From contig NC_136017.1 in assembly GCF_048128805.1 (NCBI RefSeq), positions 18,125,307 through 18,189,306 of the forward strand: a stretch of DNA of 64,000 nucleotides, written 5' to 3'. The notes beneath the pieces were generated by a model that was not told the origin of the DNA, did not search any database, and saw only the letters and a program-made list of their open reading frames with translations. Position 1 is the stretch's first letter, and each line of letters starts with the position of its first letter. Shown here one piece after another: positions 37,601-48,870 of the stretch. The stretch comes from Centroberyx gerrardi (Eukaryota > Chordata > Actinopteri > Beryciformes > Berycidae). The position numbers were made by a program, and so were the translations under genes.

Positions 37601-38865
37601 TGTGCTATGGAGCAGTAAAAACCTTACTTATTGCCCCTTTAAAATGTTAATGCGGTAAGAAAATTTCATTTGTTTCCAATGCAGTTTCATTTGTAGTGAC
37701 AACATCTCGAGATAAGGTAGATTATTAAAGGTAGATTGATTCAAGAAGATTCTTGAATACAGTTGGTTTGGCAGTCTGGCAGTTCTCTAATCACAGATAA
37801 AGATCACATCTTAAGTCTTAAAACTGAATGGCTTGTTAAAGCGGATGTTTTTTTGCACAGTGTGGTATCGTGATTGTTTACGTGCCACTCAGAAACGGCT
37901 TGATCAGCATTGAGGAACGCCAGAACGGATCTATGTATGATAACAGCCATAGTTCACCCATCAGCTGAGCTCAGCAGTCCTGTTACTGATTTGCCATTTC
38001 TCCTGTGAACTCTGCCGTCACGTGTCTACTATCGTGTGTACATAACACATCGCTGGCCTTTACACTTCCGTTTGGTGCGGGGCCAAATAAACAAGGATGT
38101 TACTATCTAGCACATATCCTGCATTAATGTATTGGTTCTAATAGTCATGTAGCTGCGTGTTGTTGCTGTATTGATGTTACTGCCGCAGAAATGTTTACAA
38201 GTTGATCTATATTGAGCTAAAAGGTTGGAAAATACAGCCAAACGTGCTATAAAAGTTTGGCTAGATAACAGTAAACCTGTTCATTGGAAAGAGGAAGGTC
38301 TCAATATTTTTATTGTTGTATTTACCAGATGGTATATTTACAGGCCTTAGACATGAGATTCTCCTGGTTACATATCTGACCATCTGCCAACTTGTCATTC
38401 ATAACCCACTCAGACCTACTCAACCCATTCAAGGTTCAGTGGGTTTTGTAGTCTGGCTTTCACTACACTGCCAGGGCAACCTCAAAATGTTCACAACATC
38501 AAAATGAACGGTCTTTCCATTTGAAACTAGCCAAACGGACAACAATCTCTGTTGATAAGATGCAAAATGAAGCACATAGATTGGGGGCAGTGAGTGGAAA
38601 CTGAGCAACGACAACAATAAGCTCAGGTCAGCATTGAATTACCCTATAATAAAAAGCAGGCTAATGACGTCTTGTTCTTTGCAGGATGAGTCATTTCCTT
38701 GTGTTCTTATGAGTTGCACGCTAATGATTAACTGGCTGCCATTGATTACAGCCAGTTAATTCTGACGGTCCTAAAAAAAATCTGCAATTATGATCCATGA
38801 CCTCCCATTAACAGTCTGTAGCAAGTGTATCATATTCCAGATTTATTTATTATTACATTAGAGCT

Positions 38866-39750
38866 GAAAGGACCATACCGTTTTTTGCATGTTTGAGCCC
38901 ATTTATTTACTACACTGCACACATACTTACATTACTACCGACCATTTTCCAAAGCATACCATCGTTTTTTTAGATGTTTGAAAGTGTTTGTCCTCCCAGG
39001 CAGCCATTCGTTTCCATTCATTTTCTTACGGTACGAAAATCAACTCGCAGAGACTTGAAACTTGCTTGAGATAGGTAATCCATCACAGTGAGCATCCTAC
39101 CTGGGTTTATTTTTGTCAAAGTTACGTTATTTTTGTGTGGTAATTTAGCTGAATGCACACATTTGATTTGAAAAGTCTGCAGATCTTGTGCGTTGATGTG
39201 CTGGTGGAAAGCTCTGACATCTGGGACTTCCAAGTCGTAAAACTACATTTTCGACTCGCTAGTTAGCCAGACTATCATAAGTTTTTTTTAAAGCAAGTAG
39301 CAGCCAAATCCACATCCTTTTCATGACATCCATGTTTGATTTTCCAACAAAATAGCACTGAATGCAATGCTCTTTGGCAGCCGACTTGGATGTTCCTGGC
39401 TGTCGGAGTTTCCCACCAACACCTGAACGCACCAGAAGACCTGCAGACTTTTTGAATCAATGTTCATGATCAATCATTCCGCTAAATGACCACGCAACGA
39501 TAAAGTAACTTTGACAAAAATAACTCCTGGTGGGATTTTCACAGTGATGGATTACATATCTCAAGCTAGTTTCAAGTCTCTGCAAGTTGATTTTCATACG
39601 GTAATGAAATGAATGGAAACGAATGGCTGCCTGTAAGGTAGGAAAAACGCAAACATCTAAATTTGACCATTTGAAAAATGGTCGGTAGTAAATGGGCTAA
39701 AACATGCAAAAAAATGTACAAAAAACAGAATGGTGTGATCCTTTAAAACC
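38866..39750. mobile_element. Foldback-type element with TIRs of about 260 bp
   Basis: Left arm (about 38868-39130): aaaggaccataccgtttttt, gcagccattcgtttccattc, cgcagagacttgaaacttgc, gtaatccatcacagtgagca, ttatttttgtcaaagttacg. The right arm (about 39490-39747), read on the minus strand, gives aaaggatcacaccattctg, gcagccattcgtttccattc, tgcagagacttgaaactagc, gtaatccatcactgtgaaaa and ttatttttgtcaaagttact. The roughly 350-bp centre is unrelated and has no ORF with motifs. Confidence 0.8.
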
Positions 39751-41000
39751 ACATCTACCTGCCATCTACCCACTATCATTACAAACACATGTTTTGCAGT
39801 CAAGCTGTGTTCAAACCCACAGAACTTTTAAATTTAAAATTTAAAATTTCAGTCAAGATCCCAAGGTTTCCAAAGATACCAAATATATCATGCTGAATAA
39901 CAGGGACATGTGTATAAAATGGTGCACAAACATCTAGATGATTTTTTCCAATTGATGAATGGTGCCATAAAAAATGACACCTTGGGTTTGAATATTTCAT
40001 TTGTTGCGGGGCTTTTTTGAGTATTTTCTTGTCAGTAATTTTACTTTGGTATGTTTTGACCTCAGTATTGTACTTAAATCACATCCATTACATTGTATAA
40101 ATTTGCAGGATTGCCATAACAGCCATTTCAAATAAACAGAACCTGATGTATAATCCTGAGTCGTGTTCTCATATTCAGGATTTGGCATCTGTATCAGCAG
40201 CTGCTACCTGGTCAACCCTGCCTTCCTGTCTTGTGTTTGTGTCAGTACGTGTGTGTGTGTGTTTGTGTGTTAGAAATGGTTTTTAAGTGACTCGAGATAT
40301 TTCTCACCCATGATTTCTGTCAACAAAGACTACAGAGAAGTGCTCATTTTTGAGACAGATCATCCGTAAGACCTTTGTAGGGACCGAGCCTTGACAGATA
40401 AAATGACCATGACCTAGGTTATGTTGGTAAAATTATGCTCCTGATATTTGACAGGTTTGGACGCATTCACAAACTGACTGTTAGGGCCTTACTGACTGCA
40501 AGTCCATCTGAAAACAGCCAAACAACTATTGGGTTCAGTCTCTGCAGTAAGAGTTGCCTGGATCGTGCGGCTGAGACAATGACGATGCATTCTGTATCTT
40601 TAAATGTTCTTAAGTGTGTGTTGTGTTAAACCTCTGGAACCTCTGGAAACTTCTCATGTGAATAATAATGGAATTTACTGGATTCAAATAAAGCATTTAA
40701 AATAGTGTTTGTCAGGTGACAACCTCATATCATCAGATTTCCAATGGGTTTTGAAAGGGTTTCATAATCACCAAGGGTCATAGGTATTCAACCCATACAG
40801 CAGCATGTAATCCTTAAGTTAAAACAGGAAAATCAGCAAAATTGGAGTTACAAGGTTTTCACATGATGCTAGCTGTACTACATGGGATTAGAAGGTTTTC
40901 ACATGACAACGACATGCAATTCCACTATAATAGTTTCTTCATTTTACATTAATACACAGTATATTAAAAAAAATTAAAAAAGACATAGACTGACTGCAAT
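39751..41000. other. Gene-poor interval
   Basis: No exon, RNA gene or clear repeat copy is supported here beyond short AT-rich tracts and a brief (GT)n run near 40250. Confidence 0.5.
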
Positions 41001-41065
41001 GCAACACTGAATTTATTTTTTACAGAGGGAATTTCCCTACATCTCTGTTTCCTCAGCTGAGTGTT

Positions 41066-41760
41066 TTAAACAGCCAGGCGGAAGAAGCATTGAACTCTCT
41101 TCTTCTTGGTCTTTTTGATCTCTGAAAGGTAAAACAGGACAGTCAGTGCCTCAGCTCATCTTGATGGACGTAGCCATTAGCTACAGTGTGAATGGACCTG
41201 ATGAAGAACTCCTACCTGATGTGCCAACCAGGCTGCTGGTCAAGCCTGCCTGGACTGCAGTAATGGCATGAGCTTCAATAGGGAGGGTCAGAGGAACCAC
41301 ATGAGCATCAGTAGGGAGAGTCAGAGGAACCACAGGAGCTTCAGTAGGGAGGGTCAGAGGAACCACATGAGCTTCAGTACTCCCTACTGAAGCTCCTGTG
41401 GTTCCTCTGACCCTCCCGGTCAGAGGAACCAGAAGAGCTGAAGCAACAGCAGAGTCAATTTCTGGGCTTGGTGTTGTGTCCTCTTCCAGGCTCAAATCTC
41501 CATCAAGAGGGGTTGAGTTCACGGCGCCATCCACTACAGCTGGCTAGTTGGATCTCATACTGCTTCTACAGGTCTTCTTACCTCTTTGGTGTTCAGCACT
41601 TCAGACATTTCTGTGTGTTTCTGGGGCTCAAACATCACATCACACAGATCTCCCCCACCTTGACGTCAACAATCCTGGTCAGCAGCTCTGGCCCAAAGTG
41701 GTTCAGCTCCTCCAGTAGGAGGTCTGGAGTATAATTCTCTCTCACCTTCTCCTACGGATT
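41066..41760 (-). pseudogene. 3' end of an unrecognised multi-exon gene, apparently broken
   Basis: Three exon-like blocks on the minus strand. Block A (41760-41582) reads ENYTPDLLLEELNHFGPELL, then after a frameshift near 41645 PQKHTEMSEVLNTKE and gtaagaag. Block B (41543-41216) starts PAVVDGAVNS, then an acidic Ser/Thr/Pro stretch and 11-residue repeats (VVPLTLPTEAP type), and ends at a gtagga donor. Block C (41121-41066) follows a strong acceptor (tgttttacctttcag) and encodes IKKTKKKRVQCFFRLAV and a stop. AATAAA lies about 45 nt downstream. B-C is a normal 94-bp intron in phase. The A-B gap is only 38 bp, too short to splice, and A is frameshifted, so a pseudogene or decayed copy is likely. 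The upstream part is replaced by the Gypsy element. I recognise no family. Confidence 0.45.
41270..41417. repeat. 33-bp coding minisatellite with an inverted terminal unit
   Basis: Units of agggtcagaggaaccacat plus gagcttcagtaggg repeat about 3.5 times from 41270 to 41379 (11 residues per unit on the minus strand). The following 41385-41417 is the reverse complement of 41347-41379, so the last unit is flipped and forms a 33-bp-stem hairpin with a 5-base loop. Confidence 0.85.
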
Positions 41761-41761
41761 G

Positions 41762-42455
41762 ACAGCTGCCTGAGGGAGCGACGCAGAGAGCGAGGGGGTC
41801 GGTCCAGTTCATTCCTTACATCCCGCACCACTCAGCAGGCCAGTCCGACACCTTCATCCGTTTTTCCACCCACTCCACGTTCTATGTCTCCACCCAGTCC
41901 TGAGGAGCCCATGCAGATTGGGGGCATGCACATCTCTGCTGAGGACAAGCGACAGCGAGAGGGGCGTTGTCTCTAATGCGGAGCCCAGGGACATCTGCGC
42001 GCCACCTGCCCCCAGCGGCCAAAAGAGGAGCCAGTAAGCAGGGGAGTCCTGACGGGTCAAGTCTCCCTTATAACCTTCCCCTCTTCCCGGGTCTTGCTAC
42101 CAGCCATCCTGACCTGGGGAGGGAACACATACAGATTAACAGCATTTGTAGATTCTGGTGCTGGAGATAACCTCCTATACAGGACAAAGGCCCAGGAGTG
42201 GTTGGTAACAACTAACTAAGGGTGTGTAAGCACCATCTAGAGACTATTTCTTTCCATCTAACAGACTCTCCCAGCCTGCCCTTACTTCTAGGTTATCCCT
42301 GGTTAGCACATCACAATCCCAACATCAACTGCGTCACAGGAGAGGTGGTGTCATGGAGTCCACACTGCCATGTGTTCTGCCTACAGCCGTCAGAAACCAC
42401 TGTCTGCCATCCATCTGCCTCTCAGTCTGGTGAGACCATAGATCTCTATAACTAA
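41762..42455 (+). pseudogene. Gypsy gag C-terminus and protease relic
   Basis: Arg-rich gag end, then EEPMQIGG and a CCHC-type zinc knuckle (positions around 41970-42010) interrupted by a TAA between the first two cysteines. The aspartic protease motif FVDSGAGDNLL lies at about 42147-42180, followed by several stops. Non-functional. Confidence 0.75.
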
Positions 42456-42459
42456 CGTT

Positions 42460-42958
42460 CCCAGTGAATATACAGTCCTCCAAGAGGTTTTCAGCAAGTG
42501 GAGAGCCACCACTTTGCCAACTCACCGTCCTTATGACTGTGCTATAGACTTGTTACCTGGTACTTTCCCTCCTCGGGGTCGCCTTTACTCTCTCTCTGTT
42601 CCAGAAACAAAGGCTATGGAGGAGTACATTACTCACCAATTGAATCATCCGTCCCTCCATGTCTCCTGCAGGGGCGAGGTTTTTCTTCGTGGGTAAGAAG
42701 GATGGGGGTTTCCGTCCATGCATCAATTACAGGCCACTCAACCACATCACAGTTAAGAACAAGTATCCACTCCCCTTGCTGGCCTCTGCTTTCGAGCACC
42801 TGCGTGGCGCCACCATCTTCACCAACGCTTGTGCGCATTCGGGATGGAGATGAGTGGAAGACAGTGTTCAACACACCGACTGGGCACTATGAGTACCTTG
42901 TTATGCCCTTTGGTCTTGTCAATGCCCCTGGTGTCTTCCAGGCCCTGGTAAATGGATG
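42460..42958 (+). pseudogene. Gypsy reverse transcriptase N-terminal half (frameshifted, deleted)
   Basis: [20 protein letters not shown] is the usual start of the RT region, followed by a frameshift near 42680, then [20 protein letters not shown] in another frame, then [18 protein letters not shown]. The usual dozen or so residues that precede the catalytic YxDD box are missing: the text runs from the VN codons straight into atggatgacatcct. Confidence 0.8.
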
Positions 42959-44458
42959 ACATCCTTATCTACTCCCGGACATGTCCAGCAGGTGAGGCAT
43001 GTGCTCAAGCGGTTGTTCACTAACCATCTGTATGTCAAACCAGAGAAATGCCTGTTTCATGCCACCAGAGTTCCCTTCCTCGGTTACATCATCACCCCAA
43101 GGAGTGTACAGATGGATCCAGGCAAGGTGCAGGCAGTGGTCGACTGGCCCACACCTACCTCCGTGAAGCAGGTACAGAGGCTTCTGGGCTTTGCTAACTT
43201 TTACCGATGCTTTATACGCTCTATCTCTACCATAGCAGCCCCAATCACTGCCCTGACCCGCAAGAGCCCAGGTGGTTTCCACTGGATCCCCGAGGCAGAC
43301 CGGGCTTTCACTGAACTGAAGCGTTGTTTCACCTCTGCCCCTGTCTTGGTGCATCCTGACCCTTCACGACCTTTCATCGTAGAGGTGGATGCCTCGGATG
43401 TAGGCATTGGAGCTGTCCTGTCCCAGCACTCTGCCAGTGATGAGAAGCTCCATCCCTGTGCTTACTTCTCCAGGCGCCTTACACCAGCTGAGGGCAACTA
43501 CGATGTAGGTAACCGGGAGCTCTTGGCAGTGAGGGAGGCTCTGGAGGTGTGGCGTCACTGGTTGGAGGGTGCCAGGCATCCATTTGTGGTATGGACAGAC
43601 CACAAGAACCTCTCCTACATCCAGACGGCTAAGAGGCTCAACTCCCAACAGGCAAGGTGGGCTCTATATTTCACACACTTTAACTTTACCTTGTCCTATC
43701 GTGCAGGGTCCAAGAACATCAAGGCAGATGCCTTGTCAAGGCAGTTTGACAGCTCTGAGGAGACAAAGGATCCGGAGCCCATTCTGCCCCAGAACATTCT
43801 AGTTGCTCCCGTCACTTGGAGGATCGCTGCAGAGGTTCGGGAGGCTCAGCGCACGGAACCCGATCCAGGTGGAGGTCCTCCTAACAGGCTCTTCGTTCCA
43901 GGGGCCATGCGATCTAGAGTGCCCGAGTGGGGGCACTCATCCCAACTGGTGGGTCACCCTGGCACGGACCGAACCCTCAGGTTCTTAAAAAGGCAGTTCT
44001 GGTGGTCAACGATGAGGAGGGATGTGGAGGACTTTGTGGCAGCCTGCTCCACATGTGCCAGACAGAAACATCCACGGCAGCTACTAGGCCTACTATGCCG
44101 CCTGTCGGTCCCCAAGCGGCCCTGGTCTCACCTCTCCATGGATTTCATCACTGGCCTACTGGTCTCTGAAGGTAAAACAGTAATCATGGTCAGATTTTCC
44201 AAAGCTGCGCATTTCATTGCCTTGTCCAAGCTCCCCACTGCCAAAGAAAGTGCCCAGTTGATAATAGAACATGTCTTTTGTCTACATGGGTTGCCAAGAG
44301 ACATTGTTTCTGACAGGGGGCCGCAGTTTGTATCTAGGTTCTGGAGGGCCTTCTGCACGCTGCTTGGGGCATCGGCAAGTCTCTCCTCTGGTTTTCATCC
44401 ACAAATGGCCAGACAGAGAGAACCAACCAGGTTCTGGAGACGACTCTGCGCTGCCTGA
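42956..44458 (+). pseudogene. Gypsy polyprotein fragment: RT thumb, RNase H, integrase
   Basis: A 500-codon open frame. RT C-terminus: [18 protein letters not shown] and [12 protein letters not shown]. RNase [56 protein letters not shown]. Integrase HHCC zinc region: [20 protein letters not shown] and CSTCARQKH. Integrase core: [10 protein letters not shown] (first catalytic Asp) and [15 protein letters not shown] (second Asp). The frame is lost just after HPQMARQRE, near where the catalytic Glu falls, so the product would be truncated. Confidence 0.88.
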
Positions 44459-44967
44459 TCTCGGACCATCCTGCTTCCTGGGCCTCCCAGCTGGCTTTGG
44501 TAGAGTATGCCCACAGCAGCCTACCTTCATCATCCTCAGGCATGTCCCCATTTGAGTGTCAGCTGGGGTACCAACCACCGCTGTTCCCTGAGCAGGAGTC
44601 CGAGGTGGTGGTTCTAGCAGCCCGGGACTTCATCCGCAGGTGTCGTCACACTTGGAGACGTGCCCGAGCAGCCCTGCCAGGTCCCGGCTGGCCTGCTTCG
44701 CTAACCAGAGGAGAAGACCTGCGGTATCCTACCAACCTGGGGATAAAATGTGGCTCTCTGCCCGGGACCTGCCACTCAGGGTGGAGAGCCGCAAGCTTGC
44801 TCCTCGCTATGTCGGGCCCTTCGAGGTGGAGAGGAGGGTCAACGCAGTGTCCTACTGTCTCCGTCTTCCACGGACCATGAAGGTCCACCTGGTTTTCCAC
44901 ACATCCCTTCTCCGGTCCACTCCAGCTCACTGTTTCCTGCTGCTGCTGCGCCACCTCCTCCCCACCT

Positions 44968-45178
44968 TGTGGACAACTCCCTGGTGTACACAGTGAGGAA
45001 GATAGTGGACTCCCGTCGGGTGAGAAGACGCATCCAGTACCTAGTCGATTGGGAGGGGTACGGTCCGGAGGAGTGCTCCTGGGTCTCATCACGGGACATC
45101 TTGGACCCTGGGCTGATCCGAAACTTACGTCTGCAACATCCGGATCAGGTTGTGAGGACGTCAGGGGCCGTCTGTTGA
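44968..45178 (+). pseudogene. Gypsy integrase chromodomain
   Basis: Ends the frame that stops at 45178. [39 protein letters not shown] and [13 protein letters not shown] form a typical chromovirus chromodomain (aromatic and acidic residues of a methyl-lysine cage in a YLVDWEGY context). In chromoviruses it steers integration to heterochromatin. The intervening integrase C-terminus (44459-44967) is in shifted frames. Confidence 0.85.
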
Positions 45179-45189
45179 GGAGTGGGTAC

Positions 45190-45579
45190 TGTCACAACCA
45201 CACAGCATCACTAGTCTTGATCATCAGTGATCATGGTTCCCACCTGCTTCAGGCTAGTCTGATCATTAATGGTATTGCCTCCACATGGTCTTGGGTCTAT
45301 ATAACTGTCTGCTCTTCATTCCAGTTGCTGAGTCTTGAGCAGTCGTTACCGAGAAGTTTTGCTGTCTTCATGTCCATCTGTGGTTCAGCAAGATTCTAAG
45401 TTGTATCTAAGAGTGTTTGTTGTTTTGCCTCTTTAAGTTTTGTGAGGCTAGTCTAGTTTTAGAGCCTTGTTGGCTTTTTCCTCTGTTCATTTTTTGCCTG
45501 TTGAATAAAGCTCCAGTCAACTTCTGTTCAGCCTGCCTGCTCGTCTTCTCTGCACTTGAGTCCTATTACCAGTGTTACA
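45190..45579 (+). repeat. 3' LTR of the Gypsy element
   Basis: Begins TGTCACAACC right after a purine-rich tract (ttgaggagtgggtac) and ends GTTACA, giving TG...CA termini. Internal signals are a TATA box at 45298-45304 and AATAAA at 45504-45509. No matching 5' LTR is present upstream in the window. Confidence 0.8.
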
Positions 45580-45584
45580 GAAAT

Positions 45585-45850
45585 AACACAAATGGAATTA
45601 TGCAGTGACCAAAAAAGTGTTAAACAAATCAAAACTCTTTTATATTTTAGATTTTTTGAAGTAGCCACCCTTTGCCTTGATGGAAAGGCAAAGGCTTTGG
45701 AAGGAAATTCATACATAGGCATCAACTTCACTATATTTGTCTAAGAAACAAATTTCAAGCATTTTTGCATACGCCTTTAGATCAAAATGGCTTTAAAATC
45801 ATGAAAAACATAGTACATTCAATCTTTAGATCCACAGAGCCGCTGCTGTC
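45585..45850 (-). mobile_element. Tc1/mariner-type terminal relic
   Basis: Text such as aatggaattatgcagtgacc, aaagtgttaaacaaatcaaa and gtagccaccctttgccttga, then catacgccttt and aaaatcatgaaaaacat, matches the terminal regions of a widespread fish Tc1-like family as I remember it. No transposase frame remains. Directly adjoins the Gypsy LTR. Confidence 0.5.
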
Positions 45851-46969
45851 TAAAAATGTTTTTTCTAACTTTGAAGCTACTTTAAAAATTAAGGGGAAAC
45901 TCAGGGCGCAAGGGGTTGTGTCCTGTCCTGTGTAATGAGGGTCTTGTACCACTAGGTGGCTCCTGTGTCTTATTCGGTATCCTTCCTTCAATGACCCATG
46001 TACTTACTCATTATGAAATATAATTCTCATAATGACAGCCAGCCAACATTACATTTTCCATTTGTGCTCCTTATACTAGGTTATGACTCTTTGTGCAATG
46101 GAATAGGATTCAAGTGGTTTCTGAATGGAAGCCCTGTCTTAAACACCAGCTTAGTGAAGCTCAGTACAGTTTATGTAGAGACTGTCACAGAGGTGTTGAT
46201 TCAGTTCTGTGGTGATCTGTAGTTTTATGATGTCAAAACCCAGTCCACACTGTTCCTGTCAACACATTGAATATTTTTGCAGTTTTTGTGGCCAATGTTC
46301 TATGAATATTTGGCCTCTTTGTAACTCTGATTGTTGCCTCATGTTGCTTTAAAAACTAACATAAAAGTAGTGATTATCAGAGCTCTTTTAAAGCTCACAT
46401 ACTGCTAATTGCTATGCAACTTATGACTGCCATATGTAGCTACCTTTGCAATTGTGACTTACTTATTTCAAAGTTAATCTTTTTTTCTTGTGGTTTGCTA
46501 TTACTTTGTAATGGTGCAAAACCCTCATTGCATAGGACAGGATAACAAACGATACAACCCTCTCATATTCTACCTGTGCACAACACCTGGACAAAATAGT
46601 ATTTGCAAATATTTTTCATATATTGTTTTAGCTTTCTTGAGTGTGTGATTGGTGGCATTTGTCATATAGAACAATGCAATGAGTGCAAGTCACAGGATCA
46701 AAGGATGGTAGGTGAAAGTCAATTTAGTACAATTTTCTGTGATTGACAATTACCTCACTATTTGAATGTTCTTATTATAGTAAACTGCATCCATCTGGTC
46801 CTCCAAGCAGATTAAAACAAATGTTATGAATTATTTGTGAATACCATTTGACCCAGATCCGGTATGTACACAAGTCTCTATTTACTAAAAGTAAAAAAAG
46901 AGATGATGATAGTGATATTTCTGTTAGGGAATAGCACTAACTGTAATTGCATGGGCTCAGTGCTGAATG

Positions 46970-47012
<43 letters not shown>

Positions 47013-47420
47013 ATTCTGTTGGTTAAATCCATGTACAGCACTCCCCTCTGCTGGACATATTTAATACTACAATAGCTCCACTTCATGATTCCAAGCCGAT
47101 AATATGGTAATACCAAACACCTAAAAGCATGTATGTATTGTATGTATGTATGTATTGAATGATTGATTGATTGATTGATTGGTGTGTGTGGAAGTAAATT
47201 TTCATTAAACATGGATTAGTAGAATGTATTCAAACACCTCCAACAGTAAATATATTCCCTGTGCATCTGCGCAAGTTATCATGATTAAAAACCAACATTA
47301 TCATCAATTTGTTGATTGTCTTTTGCAGTATTCATGCATACATGGGAAATTGCATGATGTATCACTATCCAGATGCTGACACACAAAGGGCCTGTATTAC
47401 AAATATTTTAGAATGTTTAG
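45850..47420. other. Gene-poor interval with microsatellites
   Basis: No exon or RNA gene is supported. It contains a (TG)n tract at 46972-47008 and degenerate (TATG)n/(TTGA)n runs at 47130-47182. Confidence 0.5.
46972..47008. repeat. (TG)n microsatellite
   Basis: About 18 TG units, preceded by the same ctcagtgctgaa flank as the tract at 36571. Confidence 0.95.
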
Positions 47421-47429
47421 AACGTGATT

Positions 47430-48115
47430 TAAAATATGTGCCAATATTTAATATCTTTCAATTTGTTCATTTCTATGCCAAAAAAATCCCCAAATTCCAA
47501 GTATTCAGTGTTTCCCCCAGAGTTGTATTCTTGTCAGGGTGGAAAAGCCTCTGAAACAGCATTTAGCAAATATATCAGCAAACCAATATATTTGTCTAAC
47601 CCCTCGACACTATTTTTTTTTTTTTTCTGTTTGTGTGTACGCATCAGCAGCCCCAGTGCAGGCTGGGTAGTGGATAGTAGTTGGACTGCTCCCTGTTTTT
47701 TCAGCCATCCCTGGCACAGGCTGCCACCTCAGCACAATGGCTGCTGGCATGCTGTGGGTCCTTGTTGGCAAATCCTCCTGAATCATCAGTGGGGTTTTGC
47801 AGCCCTTTTGTGTCGGGGCTTTAGCTGGGTGCCTATCACCCTAGTTTAATACATCCATGCCTATCACCCACCACCGGCTAGCACCCACTGCTCACCTCCA
47901 CCAAACCGTCAGCACCCAACTCACACAGACATTCATGTGCAACTTGCCCGCGAATACATGGACAGTCACACACATATGCATAGGATTACACTGATATATT
48001 GGCTTGCTGACACTGGCCAACCCTTTATTGAAAATCGTATATTGGCTAGTATATTGGAGGTTCCTCCCTGACCACAGCTACTCGAAGCCAATATATCTGT
48101 CTAACCCTAATTCTA
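47430..48115 (+). repeat. Family-A element interrupted by an unidentified insertion
   Basis: Left part 47430-47610 has gccaatatttaatatctttc, agtgtttcccccagagttgt, gtggaaaagcctctgaaaca and a cagcaaaccaatatatttgtc end. After T10-12 comes roughly 380 bp of unrelated GC-richer text (ccagtgcaggctgggtag, gggttttgcagcccttttgt, cacccaccaccggctagcac). Family-A-like ends return at 47995-48115 (gccaatatatctgtctaacc). The inserted segment is not recognised. Confidence 0.5.
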
Positions 48116-48184
48116 ATGCAGCATTTTGATCAGATTCCACACACATTAACATGTTTATATTATTATTATTTTCATATTCAGTGT

Positions 48185-48870
48185 CTGACCAGGTATGATT
48201 GGCACAAAATCATCTCTGTGTCTTAGATAGCTCTGTCCAGTGTGCATGCTAACGCTTTAGCATGCAGTATGTTATCGTGGGCGATTAGCATAATCCAAAG
48301 TATAAAGTATGCTGTGTAGATTAATTTATAAGAAAGAAATCTCATAAACTCAATATAACTGATGTAGCAATGGCTTATTTTGAAACTATTTCAGGCAAAC
48401 AACCACTTGCTCACCCACTGCGCATTGATATTTTTAGCTGTGCACATCTCAATTGGGACAAGTAATGGTTCAGTAAAAAAAAAGGTTGTCTTCATGATTA
48501 GTGAAGACCATTACGAATCAACAATGTAAAAACGTTAGCTGTCTAGCTAACTTTGCTCACTTCCTGTGTAAACAAAGTTATGCTCGAAGTCTCATGGGAA
48601 GAGAGAATTTATGAAAATGTGTGTCAATAAAATTAACTACTTATTCAATTTAACTAACCATCCAGCCTTAGAGCTGCTACAAGTTCTCATTTTCTCACTT
48701 AATGCTAGTCGGTAACGATTACTTAGCATACTGTATGCTAAAGCATTATGTGCACTGGACAGAGCTATGTACCGAAGACACAGAGATGATTTTGGTGCCG
48801 ATTCTCTCCCTTCATATTGGCTAAGTAGACCAATAAGCCAAACTCCCAAAAGTCAGAGTAGTCCTTTAAG
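48185..48870. mobile_element. Long-TIR DNA element, family E, copy 2
   Basis: Left: cacaaaatcatctctgtgtc, agctctgtccagtgtgcatg, ctaacgctttagcatgcagt. The right arm (48700-48800), read on the minus strand, gives ccaaaatcatctctgtgtct, agctctgtccagtgcacata and atgctttagcatacagtatg. The shared cores link it to the element at 8820-10270. The centre is about 350 bp, non-coding. Confidence 0.65.

Larger units (their letters stand above)
41762..45579 (+). mobile_element. Ty3/Gypsy chromovirus-type (Sushi-like) LTR retrotransposon, 5'-truncated and defective
   Basis: Order gag zinc knuckle, protease, reverse transcriptase, RNase H, integrase, chromodomain, 3' LTR. This is the Ty3/Gypsy order, and a C-terminal chromodomain marks the chromovirus branch to which fish Sushi elements belong. 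No 5' LTR or primer-binding site is found: the left edge abuts a gene remnant in opposite orientation. Several stops, frameshifts and an internal deletion show that it is dead. There is no env-like frame. Confidence 0.92.

Noticed and set aside
42965-43354. Antisense open frames across the Gypsy element
   Set aside because: Shadows of the plus-strand pol frame; only the plus strand carries retrotransposon motifs.
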